Source of the DNA: JABFSA01 sp963827515
Lineage (GTDB): Bacteria > Acidobacteriota > Vicinamibacteria > Vicinamibacterales > UBA2999
Assembly (NCBI GenBank): GCA_963827515.1
Contig: CAWHBF010000023.1
Coordinates: 186,001-250,000 of the forward strand
Direction of reading: 5' to 3'
DNA: 64,000 bases
Under the pieces are notes generated by a model. It was not told where the DNA came from, did no database searches, and was given only the letters and a program-made list of their open reading frames with translations. The number at the start of each line of letters is the position of its first letter. Position 1 is the first letter of the stretch. Of this stretch, positions 1 to 7,223 are shown one piece after another. The translations under genes and the position numbers were made by a program.

Positions 1-1036
1 GGACGCCATTCGGCGGCAGCGGGATGATGCCGTTGCGCGCCAGGGCATTGGGAACAACCCGGATCTGGCTCTGCGATTCGTTCTGCCTGATGAATTCGAT
101 GTTTCCAAAGAAGAACATCTTGTTCAGTTGGAGCGGCCCGCCAAGTGTGCCGCCATCCTGATGCTTCCAGAATGGCTGCTTCTCGGTGGCCGGCCACTGC
201 ACCTCGTCCATTTTGGAGTTGCGATAAAACGCGTACGCGGAGCCGTGGAAGGCGTTCGTACCCGAACGTGTGACGGAGTTCAGAACCGAGCCATTGCCCC
301 CGTACTGGGCCCCGTATGTGTTGGTCAACACCTGGAATTCGCCGATCGCGTCAACGCCCAGGCTGGTGCCCAGGATCCCCGTGCCCGTTCCGCGATTCTG
401 GTAGGTCTGGATGTTGGTGCCATCCATCAGAATCTCCTGCCCGTTGGGCCGGGAGCCGGAGACAGTCCAGTACTCCTGCTTGCCCGTGAATGCGTTTCTG
501 GCGGAACCGGATCCCCTGGAGACGTTCACGCCCGGTGCCATCAGCACCAGTTCCTCGAAGTTTCGCCCGTTCAGCGGGAGCTCTCTGATCTGCGTCGGAT
601 CGACCGTTGTACCCAACGATGAGGAGGTGGTATTGACCAGTGGAACAGATGCGGTCACCGTCAGGAGTTCTGATATCTCGCCAATCGGCAGGCTCACATC
701 CACCACAATGTCCGCACCGGCGCTCAGCCTGAGCCCTGTCCGCTTCACGGTCTGGAAACCTTGAAGCTCAGTTTGGACCTCGTAGTCGCCAACAGGCATC
801 GCCGGAATCGTGTACCGCCCCTGCGAGTCGCTCGTCGTGACCTGGATCGCCCCCGTTCCTGTGTTCCTCGCAGTGACCGTCGCACCAGGGATCACAGAGC
901 CCGACGAGTCGGTCACCGTCCCTGAAATGCTCCCGATGGTGCCCTGGGCTGCAACGCGCGCATCAAGTGCTCCGACCAGGAATGCCGTACCTAGAACGAT
1001 GAACAGGACCAAGCGATGCTTGCAGCGACTCAACAT
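1..1036 (-). CDS. TonB-dependent receptor, N-terminal part (runs off window start)
   Basis: Outer-membrane receptor, N-terminal 345 residues only; the barrel lies beyond the window edge. The start ATG at 1034-1036 is preceded by a strong GGAGGAGGG ribosome site. A signal peptide ends near the AAQG at residues 32-35. A carboxypeptidase-regulatory-like beta domain follows (GTVTDSSGSVIPGATVTARN, residues about 40-60, then GRYTIPAMPVGDYEV). Next comes a plug domain with RELPLNGRNFEEL, MDGTNIQ and the GDAIGEF-like segment VDAIGEFQV. This architecture is typical of the very large Acidobacteriota receptor family thought to import oligomers or glycans; the substrate cannot be read from sequence. It is the last gene of a leftward cluster behind DUF6152 and a diheme cytochrome. 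Confidence 0.93.
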   Translation of the reverse strand, partial: MLSRCKHRLVLFIVLGTAFLVGALDARVAAQGTIGSISGTVTDSSGSVIPGATVTARNTGTGAIQVTTSDSQGRYTIPAMPVGDYEVQTELQGFQTVKRTGLRLSAGADIVVDVSLPIGEISELLTVTASVPLVNTTSSSLGTTVDPTQIRELPLNGRNFEELVLMAPGVNVSRGSGSARNAFTGKQEYWTVSGSRPNGQEILMDGTNIQTYQNRGTGTGILGTSLGVDAIGEFQVLTNTYGAQYGGNGSVLNSVTRSGTNAFHGSAYAFYRNSKMDEVQWPATEKQPFWKHQDGGTLGGPLQLNKMFFFGNIEFIRQNESQSQIRVVPNALARNGIIPLPPNGV

Positions 1037-1168
1037 TGGATCCCTCCTCCGTTACGCCCAGCTACCTGTTAGGTGTGAACGTGTGCCGTCCGCCATCCTG
1101 CGCGACTGAACCGATTGGTCGCGCGAACGGTGACACGGCTCACCCCGCCGACGACGGCTGCGGCTCCG

Positions 1169-1567
1169 CTACTTGGCTGCCGGAGGAATTGCCACGCTGC
1201 CCAGGGTACCCAAGGTCAATCCAGTTGCCGTCACGACCTTCTGAATGCGACCGACCGGCTGACCGTTCTTCACGGGCTCTACGGTGACGGTCACCTCGTC
1301 TCCAGCCTTGAACGAATCCCTGCGATAGCCGGCGGGATACATGATGTTCGGAGCCTGAGTTTCGGCCAGCCACGTGACGACCTTACCGTCCTCGCCCTTC
1401 ACGTCCACAGATAGGAGGCAGTGGGGATTGCTATAAGTCCATTGGGTGACGGTCCCCTTGAACGTCACACTCTTGCCAGTGTCGAACGCGGCGCTGCCGT
1501 GATGCGCTGACAGGGGAACTGCCATCAGCAGTCCCAACGCCAACAAGGTGACGAATCTACTTCTCAT
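1169..1567 (-). CDS. DUF6152 family exported protein, copy 1
   Basis: 132-residue exported protein of unknown function. I chose the ATG at 1565-1567 because a GGGGGG ribosome site precedes it and it begins a clean signal peptide; an upstream in-frame extension has no such features. The predicted cleavage after Leu-Ser-Ala (residues 19-21) leaves His22-His23 as the mature N-terminus. The family hallmarks are HHG..AFDTGK, then GTVTQW..SNPHC (Asn47-Pro48-His49), MYPAGYRRDSFKAGDEVTV and a C-terminal GRIQKV strand, consistent with a small OB-like beta barrel. It sits 52 bases downstream of the cytochrome c gene and upstream of the TonB receptor. Metal binding by the terminal His residues is my inference. 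Confidence 0.88.
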   Translation of the reverse strand: MRSRFVTLLALGLLMAVPLSAHHGSAAFDTGKSVTFKGTVTQWTYSNPHCLLSVDVKGEDGKVVTWLAETQAPNIMYPAGYRRDSFKAGDEVTVTVEPVKNGQPVGRIQKVVTATGLTLGTLGSVAIPPAAK

Positions 1568-1619
1568 GGTGACCCCCCAAATTCTGAGACCCAATTGCTC
1601 TTCCGGTGATCGCACGGAC

Positions 1620-2796
1620 TCACACCGGCGGCGCTGGCCTGGCGAACCTGCGCGCTTCGACCGGAACGTTCGCCTGCACCGAACCGATCTCGATGATCGA
1701 CCGGCCATCGGTCCAGGTGACCGTCCACTTGAACGGCATCCTGATACCCGAAACGTCTCTATAGTCTGCGTAGTCGATTCGTGTAGGGATCCGGCCAACC
1801 GGGGTTTGGTTGTAGTAGACCAGCCTGACCAGCAGACCCGTCATCGGATCGAAGTACAGCTTGATCGGGAGACCGCCCGTCGCCATCTTCCCTTGGACGA
1901 CATGGACCTCCCGGTCATCGATCATGGCCGGATCGCCTGTGCGCCATTCGACCAGCAGTTGCTTGATCCGCGTCGGAATCGCCAACGCCGCCTCGACTCT
2001 GGCGCCGTCCAGGTCACCTCCCGTCAGGGGGACGACTGGCACTGGTGTCGCTTCCTTCGGGGCTGCAACCCATCCGTTGCGACCATCGTAGGTCCAGATG
2101 CTGTCACCAAAGGCTCCGTGCACGATCATGGTCCGCTGCGCCTGAGCAGTGGCGTACACCTCGGTTGGACGCTTCTCATAATCGTCGAACCCCTGGTACG
2201 TCCCCTTGGCTTCAAAGCTGGTGATCCGTGCCAGGCGATCCGCGCCCCCGATGGCCTGAAGGTACTTGTCGAAGATCTGATCGGGCGCGGGCGCGCCGGC
2301 AGCCTGGGTGAGAATTTCGTCGGGCTCTTCAATGATCGCATCGCCGTACTGAATGGCCAGGTCAGGAATAACCTGAGGGCGATTTGCACCGCGATGGCAT
2401 GAGTAGCAACTGACGACACGCCGCCCGCCGAACATGGATTGGTTCAGGCTGTTGACCATTCCCATCATTCGACGGGTCGTCCGTTTCAGCTCCGTCTCAT
2501 CGGCATACCTGCCCCAGTCGCCGCCACTCTCTTCGACGTGGCATTCGACACAATTCATCCCCAATGAAGCGGAGAAGAAGCCCATGGTCCCCATGAATTC
2601 CTTCACGGGAATTCCCTTGAGCAGTTGAACGTTCTTGAAGACCTCTTCCGACGAGTTGAGGGCGCTCGGTCGGTCCTGCCTGACCAGCACTGCCTGCGGA
2701 CGCGAAGGCCACGCCCAGTAGCAGGGTCGCAAGCCCGATAACAGCGCCGAACCTTCTCCTCGATCCCAGTTTCAATCTCGTCACCCGGATCGGCAT
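1620..2796 (-). CDS. Diheme cytochrome c of the reaction-centre cytochrome type with C-terminal beta domain (frameshifted)
   Basis: Exported electron-transfer protein. The signal peptide (MPIRVTRLKLGSRRR... from ATG 2794-2796) is in a different frame from the mature part, which begins SSEEVFKNVQLLKGIP. One surplus base near 2655-2670 would join them as ERPQ-SSEEVFKN. The mature domain has two haem sites, CVECH and CYSCH, in the spacing of the photosynthetic reaction-centre cytochrome c subunit family, which is also widespread in non-phototrophic Acidobacteriota. The C-terminal two thirds (FDKYLQAIGGADRL... to IRMPFKWTVTWTDGRS) resembles lipoprotein-localisation-type beta domains found fused to it. 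The gene starts 4 bases after the upstream gene's stop, so they are probably cotranslated. No photosynthesis gene is present. Confidence 0.8.
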
Positions 2797-2800
2797 CGAC

Positions 2801-3731
2801 CTACTTCTGGCTCGCGGCGTTGCCAAAGACCTTGTTGTAGTTCTCCTGTTCCTGCGGGCGAGCAGTAGTACTCCATGACATCGGTGTGGGGATCGTGCAG
2901 CCGCATCGGGAGCTTCATCGTCTCCCACGGCTTGGTATACATCTTTGGATCGTCAAGCGTCTCCGACCACTCGAGCGTGTCGATGGTTCACACGCCGGAA
3001 TGTCTCGGTGATGCGCGCCTGATCGCTGATGGGACGACCCGTCGAATCGAGCCACACCCGATCCTCCGCCAAGGTTCCAACCGTCTGGACCTGCAGCGTG
3101 TTGTCGTCGGTCCAGCGTGCCGACGGAATAGCCAAAGATCCGCTGCTCTCGATACTGGCCGTCTATTTCCACCCCACCGTCCAGCAGCTTGGGGAGCTTC
3201 CGTCCGTCCGGTCCAGATGACGCGCCACCGGTTGTCGTAGTGATACAGGATCACGACTTTGGTTTCGTCTTGAAAGATCTGGGTCAGCCTGACGTTGTAG
3301 TGGTTGTATCGCGGTACGCCCAACGGCTCGCAGCGATTCCTGGGATCGTTATTCTCGGCAGGGAGCACCGCATCGACGCCCTCGGCCGCTTTATGTGCGC
3401 GATACTGTTCCAACCCATAAGGCGTGTACGACAGTTGATTTTCCGGCCTGCCGTTGTTTGGCTTCGCGAGAACGCCACCTGCCTGGGCTCCGCCCATATG
3501 CCCGGCGGCGGGGGCCCACATGCCCGTGAGGTCGCGCCGCGGAGCCGGCTTCCTGTTCTGGTCCGTAATGGTCGGCTGCGCCCAGACCGGCTCGGGCCAA
3601 CCGTCCGGAGAGGTGGCCTTGGCATAGTTCTGAGCGACTGTGCTCGCAGGAAACGCGAGCGCCGCCGCGCACAGGCCGACGATCGCAACCCACCAGCGAC
3701 CTTCTCGTGCAGATATCCCCCGCAGTTGCAT
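2801..3731 (-). pseudogene. Secreted protein of the WEGDTLVVDT-type family, disrupted by four indels
   Basis: Paralogue of the intact protein at 5223-6095. It starts with a signal peptide (AFPASTVAQ) and then RRDLTGMWAPAAGH, RCEPLGVPRYNHYN and QIFQDETKVVILYHYDNRWRVIW in one frame. Family sequence then continues in other frames: TDGRKLPKLLDGG, SVGRWTDDNTLQVQTVG, LDSTGRPISDQARI, DTLEWSETLDDPKMYTKPW and MEYYCSP...NYNKVFG, ending at TAG 2801-2803. The frame changes lie near 3213, 3125, 2980 and 2865. Apart from these the family pattern is fully preserved, which favours sequence error over decay. Function unknown. A sigma-70-like promoter lies about 350 bases upstream at 4086-4114. Confidence 0.75.
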
Positions 3732-4085
3732 CTTTAAGGCTCCAGTCGTCCTGTCTCGTTGAAAAACCGCCCGAGAGCACTAGCCTGCCGCGATGTCGCC
3801 GATGCCCCCAAACGACAACACTTTGCCGTCCGACATCCTCGTGATTGATGACAGGCGTCGAAGGGAACCCATAGCCAGGTTCAACCGGAAATCCGCCAGG
3901 CGACTGGGCGGCCAGGTCCGCGGCGCCAATCGCCGTGAGAATCGCGACCAGTGCGCCCTCTCGAAACGCTGACAGACCTGACGACTCGCATGCCCGGCGA
4001 TGGTAGAAGGCACCATGCGTCTCCTCACCTCAGAAATAGCGAGGGATAGTAGACGGCAGAGATTGAGCGACTGAGGGGTGGGAGC
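3732..4085 (-). other. Leader region with a possible broken small exported ORF
   Basis: This 350-base stretch lies between the leftward promoter and the first clear gene. An ATG at 4014-4016 has a strong ribosome site (GAGGTGAGGAG complement at 4021-4031) and opens a 78-codon frame ending at 3780. That frame is not protein-like. A neighbouring frame contains a signal-peptide-like run (ALVAILTAIGAADLAAQ) followed by SPGGFPVEPGYGFPSTPVINHEDVG. With one indel these would make a small exported protein. I do not recognise it. It may be a real gene hidden by the same indel problem that affects the next two genes. Confidence 0.25.
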
Positions 4086-4114
4086 TATATACTGACACCG
4101 GCTGCGGTTGTCAA
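4086..4114 (-). promoter_or_regulatory. Sigma-70-like promoter for the leftward cluster
   Basis: On the minus strand, TTGACA (4114-4109) and TATATA (4091-4086) are separated by exactly 17 bases, close to the sigma-70 consensus. The -35 box is part of an 8-base inverted repeat shared with the divergent rightward promoter (TTGTCAAG 4108-4115, CTTGACAA 4143-4150). It probably drives the secreted protein, cytochrome, DUF6152 and TonB cluster. Confidence 0.6.
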
Positions 4115-4143
4115 GATCCATCGGGTCGTTGACGCAGTTGCGC

Positions 4144-4170
4144 TTGACAATGACGCCGCCCGCCTATTAG
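4144..4170 (+). promoter_or_regulatory. Possible divergent promoter for the VOC-DUF6152 cluster
   Basis: TTGACA at 4144-4149 is followed by TATTAG at 4165-4170 with a short 15-base spacer; TTAGAT at 4167-4172 would give 17. The -35 box is perfect but the -10 box is weak. It mirrors the leftward -35 box across an inverted repeat. The start codon of the VOC gene lies about 60 bases downstream. Confidence 0.4.
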
Positions 4171-4228
4171 ATACGACCGACTTTCGATTACCCCAATGAA
4201 TGGCTAGACGACAGGAAGCGAGGCTCTG

Positions 4229-4738
4229 ATGCGTGGAACGATGCGTGGCTCGGTGCTCTTCCTCTCGGGATTGATCCTCGGCGCGGGCCTCATGGCATCG
4301 GTCGCCGCCCAGGGCACGTTCAATACCGGTCTCAGACTCAACCACGTCGGTATCTCCGTCCCGAATTTCCAGGAGACGCTCAACTTCTACGAGAAGGTGA
4401 TGGGCTACCGCGTGGCGTACCGGTTCCCGCCGAATCCAGACGGCCGCCCGTCAACCGCCTTCATTCAGATCAGCCGCGATACCTTCATCGAACTGGCCCC
4501 GGCCGCAAACGCCGATGCGAAGCCGTCTATTACCCACCTCGGCGTTGGGGCCGACAACGTGGCGGCGACGGTGGCGCGGTTGAAGCAGAACGGCGCGACG
4601 AACGCGACCGACCCTCGTCCAAGCGAGAACAGCGGCTCACGCCTCGCGAACGTCACGGATCCCGCGGGAATCAGAACCGAGTTGAATGAGCAGCCTCCCG
4701 ACTCCCTGATGAGCAAGGCAATCGCCAGCTGGAAGTAG
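4229..4738 (+). CDS. Exported VOC (glyoxalase/dioxygenase-fold) family protein
   Basis: 169 residues with an N-terminal signal peptide ending at SVAAQ (about residue 28). One vicinal-oxygen-chelate module follows: LNHVGISVPNFQETLNFYEKVMGY, then DTFIELAP, ITHLGVGADNV and a final strand IRTELNE. The His, Glu, His and Glu at the ends of these strands are in the usual metal-ligand positions of the fold. Single-module VOC proteins normally dimerise. Export is unusual for the family, and the reaction cannot be deduced. A GGAAGCGAGG ribosome site precedes ATG 4229. It is the first gene of a rightward cluster with DUF6152 and two secreted proteins. Confidence 0.85.
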   Translation: MRGTMRGSVLFLSGLILGAGLMASVAAQGTFNTGLRLNHVGISVPNFQETLNFYEKVMGYRVAYRFPPNPDGRPSTAFIQISRDTFIELAPAANADAKPSITHLGVGADNVAATVARLKQNGATNATDPRPSENSGSRLANVTDPAGIRTELNEQPPDSLMSKAIASWK

Positions 4739-4770
4739 AAGCAAGTGATGAGTACAGAGGGAGGCATCTC

Positions 4771-5199
4771 GTGAAGTACGTACTGATAGCACTCACCGCA
4801 ATGATGGGTATTTTGGCGGGCTCGAGCGGCCACTTGATCGCTCACCACGGGGCCGCCACATTCGATACGGGGAAGAAGCTGGAAATGAAAGGCACCGTGA
4901 CGGAGTGGGTCTGGTCCAACCCGCATTGCTTCCTGAAGTTCGACGTCAAAGAGGCGAACGGTACGGTTCGGAACTGGGTGGTGGAAACCAGCAATCCGCC
5001 GGACATGGTGAACCGCGGCTGGAGCCGCCGCTCGTTCAAGGTCGGCGAGCCCGTCACCGCGACGGTCGAACCCGTAAAGAGCGGCAATCCAGTGGGACGT
5101 CTCCTGCAGGTCGTGTTTGCCGACGGACGAATCCTGAGCACGCAGGGGCAGGGCCCCGTCGCGCCCGGCGGGGGGCGTGAGGGCGGCCCAGGCGAATGA
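4771..5199 (+). CDS. DUF6152 family exported protein, copy 2
   Basis: 142 residues. The signal peptide ends Leu-Ile-Ala (22-24), leaving His25-His26 at the predicted mature N-terminus, as in the other two copies. Family motifs are HHGAATFDTGK, GTVTEWVWSNPHC (Asn50-Pro51-His52), MVNRGWSRRSFKVGEPV and GRLLQVVFADGRIL. It has a Gly-rich tail. It lies 32 bases after the VOC gene with a GGGAGGCATC ribosome site and 23 bases before the secreted protein gene, so this is probably an operon. The function is unknown; a periplasmic metal or substrate-binding role is inference. Confidence 0.9.
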   Translation: MKYVLIALTAMMGILAGSSGHLIAHHGAATFDTGKKLEMKGTVTEWVWSNPHCFLKFDVKEANGTVRNWVVETSNPPDMVNRGWSRRSFKVGEPVTATVEPVKSGNPVGRLLQVVFADGRILSTQGQGPVAPGGGREGGPGE

Positions 5200-5222
5200 T
5201 TCGATCTGCGTAGGGAGCATCA

Positions 5223-6095
5223 ATGACCATGTCACATCGCCTTGCGATCGTCGGCCTGACCGCCGCGGCCATTGTCTCCTTCTCGGCCGTTGTGTCCAAT
5301 CAGCAGGTGCGTGTGCCCGGCGCACAATACGATGCCGACTTTCCCAACGAGAAGTCGGAGCCGGCGCCGCGCCGCGACTTGACGGGCATTTGGGAGCCGG
5401 CCCGCGGTCCGGGTGACGCCATCCAGGCCACCGGCGCCAAGAACATACCCGACAGCGGGCGGCCCGAGCACGTGCTGCCATTCACGCCGGAAGGCCTGAA
5501 AGCGAATCTCGCGAACAAGCCGGCCTGGGGTCCCCGAATGGTGCCATCTGCGCTGTCGAACGATCCGCAGCCGACGTGCGAGCCGCAAGGATGGCCGAGG
5601 ATCATCCTGCACAACTACCGGACGGCTCAGATTTTTCAGAACCCGAAGCAGGTGTTCATCGCGTACCAGTTCAACAGGAAGTGGCGGAACATCTGGACCG
5701 ACGGCCGCGCACTCCCGAAGGTCGATGACTTCCTCGAGCCGCGATGGTGGGGTTACACAGTAGGCCGCTGGCAAGACGACTACACCTTCGTCGCCGAGAC
5801 GGTGGGCATGGACGAGCGGACCTGGCTCGACAACGTCGGCCGTCCGCACAGCTGGGAGGCACGGGTCGAGGAACGATACGTCCGCAGAGACCTCAAACAC
5901 ATCGAGGTCACGGTCACGATCAACGATCCCACCTACTATTCGAAACCGTGGGTGGCGCTCGACCGGCTCCCGCTCAGGCTCCAGCAGGACAACTTCGACA
6001 TCAGAGAAATGGAATGCTCACCGAGTGAATTCGCCAGGTACAACAAGGAGTTCGCTGAGCCGGCCGCTGGCGTCGAGGGCGGCGCTCCCCGTTAG
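5223..6095 (+). CDS. Secreted protein of the WEGDTLVVDT-type family (RRDLTGIWEPA branch)
   Basis: 290 residues with an N-terminal signal segment (IVGLTAAAIVSFSAVVSNQQ). Sequence landmarks in order are RRDLTGIWEPARG, CEPQGWPRIILHNYRTAQIFQNPKQV, RKWRNIWTDGR, WWGYTVGRWQDDYTFVAETVGMD, WLDNVGRPHSWEARVEER and DPTYYSKPW. The same landmarks occur in the frameshifted copy at 2801-3731, and weaker forms occur at 6262, 48372 and 56248. This is a common but uncharacterised secreted family of Acidobacteriota, likely an all-beta fold. Here it directly follows DUF6152, as it does at 48 kb. Confidence 0.85.
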   Translation: MTMSHRLAIVGLTAAAIVSFSAVVSNQQVRVPGAQYDADFPNEKSEPAPRRDLTGIWEPARGPGDAIQATGAKNIPDSGRPEHVLPFTPEGLKANLANKPAWGPRMVPSALSNDPQPTCEPQGWPRIILHNYRTAQIFQNPKQVFIAYQFNRKWRNIWTDGRALPKVDDFLEPRWWGYTVGRWQDDYTFVAETVGMDERTWLDNVGRPHSWEARVEERYVRRDLKHIEVTVTINDPTYYSKPWVALDRLPLRLQQDNFDIREMECSPSEFARYNKEFAEPAAGVEGGAPR

Positions 6096-6261
6096 ATACA
6101 CCCATAGGTCCTCGATGGTGAGGGCAGGTCATGCACTCTGGTGCGGTCGCCGCCGCCCCGCAACCCGGACACGCCCTACCCTACGTGCGCCTGCCGAATA
6201 GCCGGTCCACATCCCTCGCTGCAAGTAGTAGCATTCCCCCATCGCTTTCCAGGAGGACGTC

Positions 6262-7074
6262 GTGAAAAGGTTGCTCATCGCGTCGATTGTCATTGCCGGA
6301 GCGCTGCCGATTCTGGCCCAGGAGGGCCAAGGAGGTGCGGGTTCGCTCGGTGAGGTGAACGCGCTCGGCCAGTCCGTTCGTCGTCCACCGCCGCCGTCGG
6401 GTCCGACGCCGCGCTTACCAGACGGCACGGTGGACCTCAACGGGCTGTGGGTCGGCGGAGGGGCCGTCGGTGACATGGAGCGCGATGGTGGTCTGAAGCC
6501 GGGCGAGGTACCCCTTCTGCCTGCCGCCAAAGCGCTCAGGGACTCCCGAAAGGAGCACGACGAACCCTATTTGTACTGCATGCCGCAGGGCGCGGTCCGA
6601 GCGCAGCCATACCCCTGGCGCTTCGTACAAAATTACACGCACAAGGCGCCGACACACCTCTTCAAGCTCGAAGAAGGAAACATTCACAGCTACCGGCAGA
6701 TCTTCATGGACGGCCGGAAGCACCCCGCGGAGTTGGACCCGACCTGGTTCGGTCACTCCATCGGACACTGGGAAGGTGACACGCTCGTGGTGGACACGGT
6801 CGGCTTCAACGACAAGTTCTGGTTCGACCGCCGTGGCCATCCCCACACCGAACAGTTGCACGTCATCGAACGGTTTACACGCAAAGACATGGGGCACATG
6901 GAGATCAAGATCACCGTCGATGACCCAGGGGCGTACTCCAAGCCGTTCACGCTCACGTTCAACGCGAGGCTGAGCAACCCCGGCGATGAGCTGATGGAGT
7001 ACGTCTGCCAGGAGAACAACCAGTACGGAATCGCCGGAGGACACGCGAACCCATTGGCCGAGCCCGCAAAGTAG
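6262..7074 (+). CDS. Secreted protein of the WEGDTLVVDT-type family (GLWVGGG branch)
   Basis: 270 residues. The signal peptide ends near LPILAQ (residue 20), followed by a Pro-rich linker, PRLPDGTVDLNGLWVGGG, KPGEVPLLPAAKALRDSR, YCMPQGAVRAQPYPWRFVQ, GHSIGHWEGDTLVVDTVGFN, DRRGHPHTEQLHVIERF and DPGAYSKPF. A CCAGGAGGACG ribosome site precedes ATG 6262. The closest relative in the window is the leftward gene at 56248-57099. It may be the last gene of the VOC-DUF6152 operon, although a 166-base gap separates it from the previous gene. Function unknown. Confidence 0.85.
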   Translation: MKRLLIASIVIAGALPILAQEGQGGAGSLGEVNALGQSVRRPPPPSGPTPRLPDGTVDLNGLWVGGGAVGDMERDGGLKPGEVPLLPAAKALRDSRKEHDEPYLYCMPQGAVRAQPYPWRFVQNYTHKAPTHLFKLEEGNIHSYRQIFMDGRKHPAELDPTWFGHSIGHWEGDTLVVDTVGFNDKFWFDRRGHPHTEQLHVIERFTRKDMGHMEIKITVDDPGAYSKPFTLTFNARLSNPGDELMEYVCQENNQYGIAGGHANPLAEPAK

Positions 7075-7104
7075 AGCGCACTTTAGAGCGGTTTGCGTGT
7101 CGCC

Positions 7105-7210
7105 GTAGAGCGCACGCTCAGCGTGCGCGTGTCCGCGGAGGCTAACTGCCTCCGCCCAGGCTACGGCGGTCCGCCGAAGCTTTACGCAAGCGGAAGCCTC
7201 CGCTCTACGC
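7105..7210. repeat. Cluster of short palindromes between convergent genes
   Basis: Contains GCGCACGCT-C-AGCGTGCGC (7110-7128), a perfect 9-base inverted repeat, followed by CCTCCG and TCCGC stem fragments and the tail GCTCTACGCC. Relatives sit at 17.7, 36.8, 37.7, 47.9, 50.2 and 61.3 kb. Its position between two converging genes suggests a bidirectional terminator or a REP-like element. Confidence 0.7.
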
Positions 7211-7223
7211 CGATCGGACCGAC

